A DNA stretch of 64,000 bases from Pseudanabaena sp. Chao 1811. GTDB lineage: Bacteria; Cyanobacteriota; Cyanobacteriia; Pseudanabaenales; Pseudanabaenaceae. Positions 26,310 through 35,127 of this stretch are shown one piece after another (the stretch's first letter is position 1; each line of letters begins with the position of its first letter). Position numbers and translations under genes: made by a program. The notes under the pieces are model-generated. The model saw only the letters and a list, made by a program, of their open reading frames with translations. It was not told the DNA's origin and did no database searches. The stretch lies in contig NZ_CP101416.1 in NCBI RefSeq assembly GCF_027942295.1, positions 3,582,501 through 3,646,500 on the forward strand, written 5' to 3'.

Positions 26310-26500
26310 ATGAGTGACCTAACCAGTTTTGAGAAATTTATTTGTCCCCCTGAGGGGAAGATAATTCTAAAGAAGCGTATGGCTTAGCTTTTAAAGGCTT
26401 GCATCAAAGCCTTTAAAAGCTAAATGGGGGCAAACCGCCTTGGCAGATGCAATTGCGATCAAACAGTCATCGCTTTGATAACACTGAGAAAAAGGATTCT
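26310..26500 (+). pseudogene. Decayed tandem copy of the HTH-like gene
   Basis: ATGAGTGACCTAACCAGTTT repeats the start of the gene at 25720, followed by the recognisable GAGGGGAAGATAATTCTAAA and AAGCGTATGGCT segments and then a TAG stop. Further matches (CAAACCGCCTTGGCAGATGC) continue out of frame. At 26385-26422 it holds a 16-bp inverted duplication (TAGCTTTTAAAGGCTT, spacer GCATCA, complement) that the intact copy lacks. Confidence 0.75.
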
Positions 26501-26611
26501 ATGAGCCTTTGATACATAAGAGTATAATTTATTTATTGATTATTTTTAAAGTTTGTTATATTGTAAATAAATGATAGTACTTAAAACGTGAACACCACAA
26601 GAGGATTAAGT

Positions 26612-26872
26612 ATGGAACCCCTAACAGTGATCGTAACGCCTAAGGTTATCGAACTATTCTTTAACGAATTTGTTAAATCTGGTGCTGGAGAACTTGGGAA
26701 GAAAACAGTCGGTGGAGCGATCAGCATAGTAAAAAATATGAGTGACAAAATTAAAGCCAAATCTCAAGGAACCGAACGGGCAGAAAAAGCCTTAACGGAA
26801 GTTGACCAACAGGGTAATTCAAAGACACTAGACAAAGTTACTAAACATCTAGACCTTATCAACCGAGATTAA
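26612..26872 (+). CDS. Small helical protein of unknown function
   Basis: From the ATG at 26612, with GAGG about 9 bp upstream, the product has 86 residues. It starts MEPLTVIVTPKVIELFFNEF, continues with a Gly/Ala stretch (KSGAGELGKKTVGGA) and ends in a charged helix. The N-terminus resembles helical leaders found on several cyanobacterial accessory proteins, but I cannot name a family. A GTG at 26588 is an alternative start. Confidence 0.5.
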   Translation: MEPLTVIVTPKVIELFFNEFVKSGAGELGKKTVGGAISIVKNMSDKIKAKSQGTERAEKALTEVDQQGNSKTLDKVTKHLDLINRD

Positions 26873-26981
26873 ATCGTTCAAGCTATCTCTTTCGTTGCTA
26901 CACATAACCCTTACATCATACTGTGGACTTGATTTGTGATGGTTAATGTCAATCTAAAAATGTACCCAATCAAACAAACAC

Positions 26982-27140
26982 ATGGAAACGCAACAAGTCA
27001 CCAGCCAACCTGCTAACCTCTCTAATCAATCAACTACAATGGTTAGCCTATTAAGCCCAATCAGCTACTCTCTAGCTGCGGTAATCGTCCTTGCTGGTTT
27101 AGGTGCTTTTCTCCGTCAACTATTTCATCTTGGTAAATAG
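26982..27140 (+). CDS. 52-residue single-span membrane peptide
   Basis: METQQVTSQPANLSN leads into one hydrophobic segment (LLSPISYSLAAVIVLAGLGAFL) and a short basic end RQLFHLGK. The soluble, polar N-terminus plus one helix is a typical small membrane protein. It is in line with the other small genes of this patch; its expression is unproven. Confidence 0.45.
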   Translation: METQQVTSQPANLSNQSTTMVSLLSPISYSLAAVIVLAGLGAFLRQLFHLGK

Positions 27141-27196
27141 CCATGAGTGCCATTGCGATCTCCTATTGGTTAAGCGCATAGGCGATCGCAATTAGC

Positions 27197-27429
27197 TATA
27201 TAGCAGTCCTAAAATGATTTGTGAGAAAGTAGAAGTTAGAAAAAAATTTTTAGAGAAGAAGGTAATATCAAAAGAACTGCAAGAATTTATCGAGGTAAAT
27301 TGAGATGCAAGAGAATTCAAGAGAAGTGTATCGGTACAAATGGATCTCGAAGTAAGCATCGAGATACCAAAGATGTTTTGGGATTGGATTCGGGATATAT
27401 CAGATCTCAACTCATTTAGGATTTCTATA
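27197..27429. repeat. Split copy of the dispersed palindrome with 190 bp between halves
   Basis: The left end TATATAGCAGTCCTAAAATG (27197-27216) and the right end CATTTAGGATTTCTATA (27413-27429) match the two ends of the element seen at 15685, 20869 and 59992. The middle is replaced by about 190 bp of unrelated A/G-rich DNA that holds only a 29-codon ORF on the plus strand. Confidence 0.55.
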
Positions 27430-27456
27430 GACGATAAAACAATCAAAAAATTAGCA

Positions 27457-27487
27457 AAAAAAAGGGGCGCTTAGCGCCCCTTTTTTT
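27457..27487 (-). terminator. Terminator of ndhB
   Basis: The 15-bp arms AAAAAAAGGGGCGCT and complement surround one base. The hairpin overlaps the ndhB stop codon, reads into a U-run on either strand and would be an efficient intrinsic terminator. Confidence 0.8.
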
Positions 27488-29033
27488 ATTGTGCAGTTGT
27501 TGGTAAGACTGCTACTGATTTTGCATTTGGTGCTTTAGCTTGAAGAAACTGGGTTTCTTTTACGGCTTGATTTGAGAGGGAGAAGAGAGGGTTAGAAGCA
27601 ATACCAGCGATCGCTGTGAAGATCAGCGTAAAGACGATCGCAGCTTGGAGAGGCTTCATACCTACTTGAGTCCATGTAATTGCTGGATAGTTCTTGACAG
27701 AAGCAGACATTTCTTGAGGCTCCTTAACTACCATCATCTTAACGACGCGGATATAGTAGTAGAGAGAAACCACACTCATGACTAGAGCCAGTAAGACCAA
27801 TCCGTAGGCTTGAGCTTGCCAACCTGCCCAGAAAATGTAGAGCTTACCAAAGAAACCAGCGAGGGGAGGAATACCACCGAGGGAGAGGAGACATACACTC
27901 AAAGCGAGGGTCAGCAAAGGATCTTTTTGGTATAAGCCACTGTATTCACTGATTTGATCAGTTCCTGTGCGGGAAGCAAACAGAATCATGCAAGCGAATG
28001 CTCCCATGTTCATGAACAGATACAGGATCAAGTAAAACACCATGCTGGCGTAACCTGCTTCGGAATCGATCGCCATGCCGAGCATCACAAAACCTGCTTG
28101 ACCGATAGAGGAGTAAGCCAACATCCGCTTCATGCTGGTTTGGGCGATCGCTACCACGTTGCCCAAGACCATACTCAAAACGGTCAATACGACAAAGACG
28201 TAATGCCATTGGAGAGAAGCCAGAGGAAACGCAGTAATCAAAAATCTGAGCGCTAGACCAAACCCAGCGACTTTAGAGCCAATCGATAAAAAGGCAACTA
28301 CAGGCGTTGGTGAACCTTCGTAAACGTCAGGAGTCCATTGGTGGAAAGGTACTGCGGAGAGCTTAAAGGAAACGCCCGCAATCACAAATACCATTGAGAT
28401 GATTAGAGCCGTGTTGCTAACGGTAATCTTTGAGGCGATCGCGGATAAAGAGGTTTCGCCGCCCGAAAGTCCGTAGAGCAAGGACATCCCGTAAAGGAAA
28501 ATCGCCGAGCTTGCCGCACCGACTAATAAATATTTGAGTGCCGCTTCATTGGAGCGTGGATCGCGTTTGGTGTAACCCGACAGCAAGTAAGACGAAATAC
28601 TCAGGGTTTCAAGGGAGACAAATACCATCACCATTTCGTCGGAGCCAGTGAGGAACATGCCGCCGAGGGTAGCACTGAGCAAAATGACTAGATACTCGCC
28701 AACTACTACGCCTGACTGCTCTAGATAACGGATCGAAACGAGGATCGTAAATAGAGCCGATAGGGCAATAATGGCGCGAAAAATAATGCTGAGTTTGTCA
28801 CTATTAAAACTGCCCAAAAAGGCGATCGGATTTTCTAAGCCCGTCCATTGCCACACAAGGGCGGCTGTGGATGCGACTAAACCAGCGATCGCAATATTAG
28901 GAAGAACATTTGCCGACTTGCGCCCTGATGCAATCAGATCGACGACTAGCACGAGTACCAATGTCCCAATGACAATGAGTTCTGGCAAGATCGCGCCACT
29001 ATTGAGTAGAGCATTGAGACTTGCTGTATCCAT
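27486..29033 (-). CDS. ndhB: NAD(P)H-quinone oxidoreductase subunit 2 (NdhB)
   Basis: The 515-residue protein has about 14 membrane helices. It is homologous to NuoN, with [21 protein letters not shown] carrying the proton-channel Glu and [20 protein letters not shown] carrying the Lys and His of the antiporter-like fold. It is a core membrane subunit of thylakoid NDH-1 complexes, used in respiration, cyclic electron flow and CO2 uptake. A spacer of about 370 bp lies upstream. Length and motifs are normal. Confidence 0.96.
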   Translation of the reverse strand: MDTASLNALLNSGAILPELIVIGTLVLVLVVDLIASGRKSANVLPNIAIAGLVASTAALVWQWTGLENPIAFLGSFNSDKLSIIFRAIIALSALFTILVSIRYLEQSGVVVGEYLVILLSATLGGMFLTGSDEMVMVFVSLETLSISSYLLSGYTKRDPRSNEAALKYLLVGAASSAIFLYGMSLLYGLSGGETSLSAIASKITVSNTALIISMVFVIAGVSFKLSAVPFHQWTPDVYEGSPTPVVAFLSIGSKVAGFGLALRFLITAFPLASLQWHYVFVVLTVLSMVLGNVVAIAQTSMKRMLAYSSIGQAGFVMLGMAIDSEAGYASMVFYLILYLFMNMGAFACMILFASRTGTDQISEYSGLYQKDPLLTLALSVCLLSLGGIPPLAGFFGKLYIFWAGWQAQAYGLVLLALVMSVVSLYYYIRVVKMMVVKEPQEMSASVKNYPAITWTQVGMKPLQAAIVFTLIFTAIAGIASNPLFSLSNQAVKETQFLQAKAPNAKSVAVLPTTAQ

Positions 29034-29373
29034 ACTTAATTTATGTGTTGTTTCTATGGCAATTGTATAGCAAAACTTGAAGCCCCTCTAATTTCTTGTT
29101 TTCTCTCTCTATAGCAAAGAAATCGAACTAGAATCAGGGTTTTACAGCTTCTAAGAAGCTCTCAATGAGCTATTGAGTTTGTTATTAGTTTATACAAGCC
29201 ATATTATAGATTGAATACTATGATTTTTTTAAAAATAATAGTCATTACACTATAAAAACTGATTGTGATGGCGCACCGTAGCTGCACCATCACAACCAGT
29301 TTTTAGGAAACAGTTAGCGATGTCGCAATACCTGAATTTCTAGGCAACCTTCCTCAAACTCTATCAGGCTAGT
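29034..29373. other. ndhB upstream spacer
   Basis: No gene was seen. It holds a near-perfect hairpin at 29254-29304 (arm AAAAACTGATTGTGATGG, with a GCACCGTAGCTGC centre) and small inverted repeats near 29150-29180. The ndhB promoter should lie within it. A weakly conserved CCAG-TTTTT arm links the hairpin to those at 2012 and 55879. Confidence 0.5.
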
Positions 29374-29408
29374 GTTTGGTTTTACCGCCTTTGGCGGTAA
29401 AACCAAAC
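29374..29408 (-). terminator. 16-bp perfect hairpin at the stop of the 29408 gene
   Basis: The arm GTTTGGTTTTACCGCC and complement surround TTT. It begins at the stop codon of the minus-strand gene and probably terminates it. Confidence 0.6.
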
Positions 29409-30001
29409 TATGCTTGGCGATCGCGTTGAGACTTTGCGGAGCCTTTCGCTGAGGTGTTAGCTGAACTATTTGCTGAATTTGCAAAGGGTTGCAAATTCCA
29501 ACCAAACACCATAAAGCTTTTGTGCTTGCGTTGCATCTGACGCAGGATCTTGACCACTTCCATCAAATCTTCGCGGTTGTCTGGAGGTTTCTTGGTGCGT
29601 AGCCTTGCAAAGGGCAACAGCACGCCAAATTGAGCAGCAGCATTGCAAAAGGAATTAAGCATTGCGCGTTCGGGGGCATGGACTCCGATGGTTGCCTCGC
29701 CTACCTGAATCAAACAGCCTTTATCACTGCCTGTCGCCTCACGGGTAACGCGATCAATCGTCAGCGAACAACGCATCGTGATGTAGTCCGACACCGCCAC
29801 AGGATCGGAGAAACTCACATTCCAATCGTGGCTCAGTGCATCAAGCCTTGAGCAGAGCATCAACCAAACTGTAAAAAATTCGGAATAATTTTGGCGATCT
29901 CCTTCACTGCAAGAACTACTCTGGGTGGCAATACCAAACGAGCGAGCCTTAGATGCTGACAGCAACAAAATGGGAGCGGAAGCATCAGAAACATGAGTCA
30001 T
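29408..30001 (-). CDS. Unidentified protein, faint Rad52-like pattern
   Basis: From the ATG at 30001 the product has 197 residues; a TTG at 30043 would add 14. The segment TMRCSLTIDRVTREATGSDKG followed by CNAAAQFGVLLPF is reminiscent of the Rad52/DdrA single-strand-annealing fold (CRLTI-x-GVTRED-G ... A-RFG). The match is by eye and weak. The C-terminus is Ser/Asn/Ala-rich and probably disordered. No partner is adjacent except the DUF790 gene upstream on the same strand. Confidence 0.5.
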   Translation of the reverse strand: MTHVSDASAPILLLSASKARSFGIATQSSSCSEGDRQNYSEFFTVWLMLCSRLDALSHDWNVSFSDPVAVSDYITMRCSLTIDRVTREATGSDKGCLIQVGEATIGVHAPERAMLNSFCNAAAQFGVLLPFARLRTKKPPDNREDLMEVVKILRQMQRKHKSFMVFGWNLQPFANSANSSANTSAKGSAKSQRDRQA

Positions 30002-30116
30002 AGTCAAAACCAAAAAACTCTTTGAATAATGTACATTTATCAAAGAGATCTGTCACCTGTCATTTATGACTAGAAATAGGCAAAATCCAGCAAAAAATTG
30101 TTTTCTTTGATTTAGG

Positions 30117-31340
30117 CTAGCTTTCTGATGGAATTACTTGCAAAACTGACTTTGGTAACAGCTTGTCTTTGAACCAAACTGTTAATGCTGGAGTATCGCT
30201 TACCTTCACACCCGCTTTTTCGAGATTTAGCCGCTCGGAAATTGCCAAAATCAAATTTTCACAATTAGCCTGTCGTACTTGCGAAAACTTTTTACGTAAA
30301 TATTCAGGTCGCCAATAGCCAACAATCTCTAATAAATAACTGCGTCCGTCAGGATGCACTAACCGAAAATCAGGAATCATCACGCTTCCAGGAATCGGAA
30401 TTAAATCCACTTCTCTTTCTAATTTCCACTCCGTTTTTAAATCTGCCCATTTCTCCGCAAAGGATGCCTCAAGCGCACTATCATACATTTTCCCCGCAGG
30501 ATAATGGCTAACTAACCCACATTCCGAATCAAGGGTAAATAAACCTTTACGCTTTTGTTTAGAATAGGTATCTTTTTCAACGAGCGTGGCTTGCAGACTC
30601 CATTTTGTGACATGGAGTAAAGCAGGGAGAAGCTTAGCGATCGCTAGTCCATAGCGTGTACTTGTGCCAAATAAACTGGTCGCACCATCCACAGTAATCG
30701 TAAAGCCATAATCCACATCCCCTTCGATATAGGACATTAATTGAAATAGCTTGAGATAGCGAAAGAGCAGCTTATATTCCCCAGGGTCATTGCGATGCAC
30801 ATTCAGCGTCATGTGACTAGCGCGATAAAAAATACCTTGTACTTGCGAGAGATTATAGCGATGGATGAGGTCTTCAGTAGTTGGCGTATCAAATTGCGTT
30901 AGAATCCGATTCTCCATGAGATCTGCATAAAGTCCTTGGGTGATTTGAGAAGGTAGCACTTCGCGATTAAGTTCTTGAGTGAGCTTATCTGCAAGCTTTG
31001 CTAACATTTCGCTAGTAGCTTGTTGACTAGGAATGACTTGAGCCGAAAGTTCAAAGACGCGGCGGCGCAATTCCTGCGGTTCTAATGGACTAATAATTTC
31101 AAAGGTGCTAAAGCTGGATTTGAGAATATGCGCTAATCCCCTCTTCACGCGATAATCGGGCGTGTCACCTTCTAGTTCTTGCAATTGGCGATCGAGTTCA
31201 CTCTGAGGCTGCCCCTTGCAACTTTCAAAAATAGCAATTAATTCCGTAGCGATCGCCTGATGCTGATCATCCAATTTCAATCTTTTGGGAATGACAGTTT
31301 CGCCATTCATTCGGTGCATCAAGAGATCGCTAGGGAGCAT
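30117..31340 (-). CDS. DUF790 (Bax1-like) nuclease-related protein
   Basis: The 407-residue protein begins MLPSDLLMHRMNGETVIPKRL, typical of DUF790. The C-terminal nuclease-like core holds VMIPDFRLVHPDGRSYLLEI followed by VGYWRPEYLRKKF, fitting a PD-(D/E)XK arrangement. The archaeal family member Bax1 partners the XPB helicase in nucleotide excision repair. No XPB-type helicase is in this window. It is upstream of the 29408 gene on the same strand (115-bp gap), so a DNA-repair pairing is possible but speculative. Confidence 0.8.
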   Translation of the reverse strand: MLPSDLLMHRMNGETVIPKRLKLDDQHQAIATELIAIFESCKGQPQSELDRQLQELEGDTPDYRVKRGLAHILKSSFSTFEIISPLEPQELRRRVFELSAQVIPSQQATSEMLAKLADKLTQELNREVLPSQITQGLYADLMENRILTQFDTPTTEDLIHRYNLSQVQGIFYRASHMTLNVHRNDPGEYKLLFRYLKLFQLMSYIEGDVDYGFTITVDGATSLFGTSTRYGLAIAKLLPALLHVTKWSLQATLVEKDTYSKQKRKGLFTLDSECGLVSHYPAGKMYDSALEASFAEKWADLKTEWKLEREVDLIPIPGSVMIPDFRLVHPDGRSYLLEIVGYWRPEYLRKKFSQVRQANCENLILAISERLNLEKAGVKVSDTPALTVWFKDKLLPKSVLQVIPSES

Positions 31341-31480
31341 AGATATTTTATGGAAACTCTAATGTGAAAGCAGCATATTTATAATCATGAATTCAGATTC
31401 TATATTAAATATCTTCTAAAGCTACCAAATCTAGAAACTCTAGAAACCTAAGCCAATAAGTTAGAGGTGTGCGACTTCGC

Positions 31481-32266
31481 GGCACTGGTCAGTAAAGGAG
31501 TGAGGGTTAAAATAAAGGGTGTGACCAAAATTTGATGTAGCAATTAGAGAGAGAAACCATAACGATTGATTTTAGACCAGAATTGCTGCCAACGCCCCTT
31601 GGTATAAGACAAAGATCTAAGGCTCAAAACTACAGAAGCACCCCAATCTTTCCATTTCATGCCAGAACAGCCCAGTCGAGCCTTGATAATAACTTTGCAA
31701 GCAGCTTCGGTGATCCCCGAGCCGATGGGTAGATTGGAGGAAATGGCTTCAATATAGAGCATCTGGTGATGATGATTGCGAAAATAAGTAATAGCATCTT
31801 GAAGCCCTTGAAGAATCGATTGAGAAACACGCTTGGGTTGAATAGTTTGCATTTCTGTGAGTATCCTTGATGCTGCACCAACTTCATGTTTAAGGCTGTG
31901 ACAACGATTATCCATCCAAGCTTTTTGAGCCTGTTCATCGCGTGGATAAATCGCCTTAGCTGCTTTGTCTAAGTACTGGGTGGCATGGTAAAAGTCCAAT
32001 GTTTGGGTATCGGTTACAGTATTCAGAAAAGCCCAGTTTTCGGGAGCACCATCGGCTAAACCTTGATAATGCGCGTTGGGATACAATTGTTTGACAGTCT
32101 CAACTTCCCGTCGCAGTCGTCCTAAAAAGGGGTAAGACCTCATGCGGGCTTAGGCAAGAATAAGACTCCAGCTATGGCGATTGGTCTATATCATCGTCCG
32201 CTTTCCATGTTGGAGTTGCTCTCATTACGAGGCTTTACTTCTCTCACGGGTTAACTGACCAGTGCC
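31481..32266 (-). mobile_element. 786-bp IS relic with intact ends and 9-bp target duplication
   Basis: The element starts GGCACTGGTCAGTAAAGG and ends in the complement of GGCACTGGTCAGTTAACC. It carries a truncated ISKra4-like transposase. Its first 37 bp are identical to the start of the IS1-type element at 57556. The direct repeats CGACTTCGC on both sides show a recent and complete transposition event. With no full transposase it must have moved in trans, or lost its gene after insertion. Confidence 0.85.
31544..32143 (-). pseudogene. ISKra4-like transposase, C-terminal part
   Basis: About 199 codons resemble the C-terminal half of ISKra4 family transposases: QLYPNAHYQGLADGAPENWAF (DDE-type second Asp region), DFYHATQYL, then GSGITEAACK with the last acidic residue. 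The N-terminal half, with the first catalytic Asp, is missing; only about 120 bp separate the fragment from the element end. It cannot encode an active enzyme alone. Confidence 0.75.
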
Positions 32267-32327
32267 CGACTTCGCCGCACACCTCTAACTTATTGGCTCC
32301 ATAACATCTAAGTAGCTGGTCATAATT

Positions 32328-32382
32328 AAAACCCAAAAAGCTGTGGTGCACGCGCAGCATGCGCCACAGCTTTTTGGGTTTT
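32328..32382. repeat. 19-bp hairpin with GCGCAGCATGCGC centre
   Basis: The arm AAAACCCAAAAAGCTGTGG and its complement enclose an imperfect GC-rich centre. A related AAAAGCTGTG arm occurs at 37851-37920, so this is one repeat family. The remaining 32383-32446 spacer holds nothing notable. Confidence 0.65.
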
Positions 32383-32446
32383 ATATTTAATTGCGCCCAA
32401 GTACTTAATCTTTAGGTAAAAAGGGATTATGTATTGAGATTTGTCA

Positions 32447-32496
32447 AAAAAAGAATGACCCTACTTAACTTGATTAAATAGCGGTCATTCTTTTTT
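32447..32496 (-). terminator. Terminator of the surface-protein gene
   Basis: Arms AAAAAAGAATGACC and complement enclose a 22-nt loop and end in a T-run on either strand. It lies 24 bp beyond the stop of the gene at 32520. Confidence 0.7.
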
Positions 32497-32519
32497 ATGC
32501 TGACAGTACTTTAGTTCTT

Positions 32520-33482
32520 TTAGCTAGCCTTAGCAGCTTTTTTCTTGAAAGCACGTTTCCCTAAAACACCTGAGGCTACAAACATACCAATCAGCATTCC
32601 GGGGACAGGTGCTGGCTTAGAATCAATAGGAGGATTGACAATAACTTCTGGAGGCATTTTAGAGCCTCTTAATCCAGTCATATCATTGAGACACTCCAAA
32701 ATTAAAGTAGCAACATAATTACCATCTGGAACTAAATTTCGATCAAATTTAAATCCAAATGTATTACTTCCGGAAAATCCGAAATTACTTCCTTCAAAAC
32801 CTGCATTTGCTAATTCTGAAGCATTGAGTAGATTGATATCACCAATTTTATTGCCCGAAGCAATCACATTCGGATAAAAGAAACTACTGGATGGATAGCT
32901 ATAGTAAGGGTCATTCCAAGCAAATTCACCAGTTGTTGGATCAAGACCTGTTCTAGCTTTTACTGTGTTACGGTTAGAATCTGGATTCCAGTAACCCGCA
33001 TTTGAGCCTACGACACTTTTTGCTCGAACATTAGCATAGATGCCTAGCGCGGCAGCAGCAGAGTCATTGTTTGCTGCAAACTTAATCGCAAATAGACTTG
33101 ATGAATTGCTAGCGTTCACAAAGTTGCTATTACCAAAATCAAAGAAAAAATCACCATATCCAATGTTTTGATTAGAAACTTGATAACCTCCATAATATGG
33201 CCCTGTAAATAAGCCATTGATGGGAAGATTTCCATTGATGGCAACCCAAACATAGCTGTTATCTACTTTGACTGCTGTTCCACCGAGATTAAATATACTA
33301 GAATTCCCAACAGCGAGACTGTCATAGCTTGGGTCAGATGCATAGTTCCAATTGTTGTAAAGATTCCCAGCGTTGACACTATCTGATTTTAAAAGAGTAA
33401 ACCCTACATTTAGAGTTCCTAGTAAAATGAGCGGCTTAATTAGCCATTTGCCCATTGTATATAAACTTGTAAATCTTCTCAT
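32520..33482 (-). CDS. Secreted exosortase-type (XDD3-like) surface protein
   Basis: The protein has 320 residues. An N-terminal signal segment (about 10-38, ending SVNAG) precedes NLYNNWNYASDPSYDS. The C-terminus has Pro-rich spacers, then PVPGMLIGMFVASGVLGKR and a Lys-rich tail (KKKAAKAS), the tripartite layout of exosortase sorting signals. The body (YVWVAINGNLPI, IGYGDFFFDFGN, SLFAIKFAANND) resembles the XDD3 family of cyanobacterial surface proteins. Its function is unknown; export and anchoring need exosortase genes outside the window. Confidence 0.75.
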   Translation of the reverse strand: MRRFTSLYTMGKWLIKPLILLGTLNVGFTLLKSDSVNAGNLYNNWNYASDPSYDSLAVGNSSIFNLGGTAVKVDNSYVWVAINGNLPINGLFTGPYYGGYQVSNQNIGYGDFFFDFGNSNFVNASNSSSLFAIKFAANNDSAAAALGIYANVRAKSVVGSNAGYWNPDSNRNTVKARTGLDPTTGEFAWNDPYYSYPSSSFFYPNVIASGNKIGDINLLNASELANAGFEGSNFGFSGSNTFGFKFDRNLVPDGNYVATLILECLNDMTGLRGSKMPPEVIVNPPIDSKPAPVPGMLIGMFVASGVLGKRAFKKKAAKAS

Positions 33483-33678
33483 TTTTATTTACTCAGTAAA
33501 TATTGAGAATATACGATCTAAAAATCCCTTAAGTCACTAGAAAACCATCCTGATTTGTACGTTATTTGTGCGGTTGATTGCACGCTTAACAGCTAGTCAT
33601 TTATGATTTGCTTAGTTACATCAATTTGTGCTGAAATATACAGCTAAGTGAAAATAGTCGGTTAATAGGTATAGACGA

Positions 33679-35118
33679 GTGACGGTAAGAAACAGGCAAA
33701 AGCTTTTTAGACTAACAAAAATCGGACATCAGCTAGTTAAAGAAGCATTAAAAGACTACGATTCAATTAATTGGTTTTGCGAAATACATAGAAAATGTAT
33801 TCGTCGCCAGACTTTTACCAATTTCTACAATGGTGACGGGGTAAAGCGAGAGACTGCTGAGACTTACTGTGATGTGTTAAAGATCCCGAACTGGCGTGAA
33901 AAGTGGGACACAATTTTTGAGCTTTTACCTGTAGCGATTGCCGATTGGAGTGTTTATGATGATCGCTGGGTGGGGCGCAAAAAATTAGTGAGCGACTTAA
34001 CCAAGAAAATTCGTAATAACTGTCGATTACTTCTATTACTAGGGATTACGGGGATTGGGAAGACGGCTTTAGCTGAAAAAATTGCTGATGACATTCAATC
34101 ACGATTTGGCAAAATTTTGCGGGTGAATTTTGATAGCGATGATCATCCAAGGGACTTTGTGGGAGTAGCAAGTCGTTGGTTAGAAGAATTAGGTGAGAGT
34201 CTATTACTCGAAGATAAACAACCAATGGCAATATTAAAGAGATTGATGAATCAGTTGCGAGAGGAGCGTATTCTAGTTTTAGTTGACTCTCTAGAAGCAC
34301 TATTAACCGAAAATGAAGATGGCTGGGGGGATTTTGAGGATGAATGGTGGACAAAATTTTTTGCATATTTTTTAGCGATCGCCTCTTCTCAAAGCACATT
34401 GATTATCACTTCTCAAGATCTTCCAACTAAAATCCAAAGTTTAGCTTCGCGCTATCCTAATATCTATCATCGTGAGATTTTGCATGGGTTACTTGATGAT
34501 GAACAAGTTGCTCTATTTGAGAAAGTTGGTTTGGACATGAGTTTGACATCAGCAGATAGACCAATCTTGATGCGAATCGGAAAAATATATCATGGACATC
34601 CATTGATGCTCAGAGTATTGAGTGGCGAAATCGTTGAGTCTTTTGCTAGTAATGCTCGTGCTTTTTGGGGAAATGTAGGAGAGGAAATCGAGTTAGTTGA
34701 AAAGCATTTGGCTGAAGCTGAGGCGGGGGCTAAATTAGAAAGTGCGAATGATGATTGGAAATTACATAAATTGACACGTAGAATTTGGATGAAGGTTTAT
34801 CGGCGTAGGCTCGATGAGGTTTTTAAACGGTTGAAACGACAAAATGCAGATGCCTATCTCTTGATTTGTGTAGCAGCAATCTATCGTCGTCCTGTGCAGG
34901 AGAGTGGTTGGTTATTGCAGCTAGATAGCTATATCCAACGCTTAAGGAATGAGGTTTATAGTAAAGAGCGACAACTACAAGTATTAGAGGATTTGTTTGG
35001 ACGTTTTTTAGTGGAGACATCCATTAACCATAATGATCGCCGCCTTCTAGGAATGCACAACTTGATTCGGAGTGTGGCTCTAGAACATCGTCAAGAGTTA
35101 TTTGCCGAATTTGGATAG
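33679..35118 (+). CDS. STAND/NB-ARC-like ATPase with N-terminal HTH-like domain
   Basis: The 479-residue protein starts at GTG. Residues 1-75 resemble a helix-turn-helix-like leader domain. VGRKKLV at about 98-104 precedes the P-loop GITGIGKT at 122-129, and RILVLVDSLEALL forms Walker B. A winged-helix-like C-terminal region ends in MHNLIRSVALEHR. STAND ATPases normally carry their sensor repeats on the same chain. Here the TPR sensor is a separate gene starting 9 bp downstream. Likely a signalling or defence switch; the ligand is unknown. Confidence 0.8.
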   Translation: MTVRNRQKLFRLTKIGHQLVKEALKDYDSINWFCEIHRKCIRRQTFTNFYNGDGVKRETAETYCDVLKIPNWREKWDTIFELLPVAIADWSVYDDRWVGRKKLVSDLTKKIRNNCRLLLLLGITGIGKTALAEKIADDIQSRFGKILRVNFDSDDHPRDFVGVASRWLEELGESLLLEDKQPMAILKRLMNQLREERILVLVDSLEALLTENEDGWGDFEDEWWTKFFAYFLAIASSQSTLIITSQDLPTKIQSLASRYPNIYHREILHGLLDDEQVALFEKVGLDMSLTSADRPILMRIGKIYHGHPLMLRVLSGEIVESFASNARAFWGNVGEEIELVEKHLAEAEAGAKLESANDDWKLHKLTRRIWMKVYRRRLDEVFKRLKRQNADAYLLICVAAIYRRPVQESGWLLQLDSYIQRLRNEVYSKERQLQVLEDLFGRFLVETSINHNDRRLLGMHNLIRSVALEHRQELFAEFG

Positions 35119-35127
35119 AGGCTCATT

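Larger units (their letters stand above)
31451..32298. repeat. Intergenic palindrome interrupted by an IS relic
   Basis: The arms 31451-31473 and 32276-32298 are a 23-bp perfect inverted repeat (AGCCAATAAGTTAGAGGTGT...). Without the inserted element they would form a hairpin with loop ACTTCGC. The insertion lies in that loop, with CGACTTCGC duplicated at 31472-31480 and 32267-32275. Confidence 0.8.
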
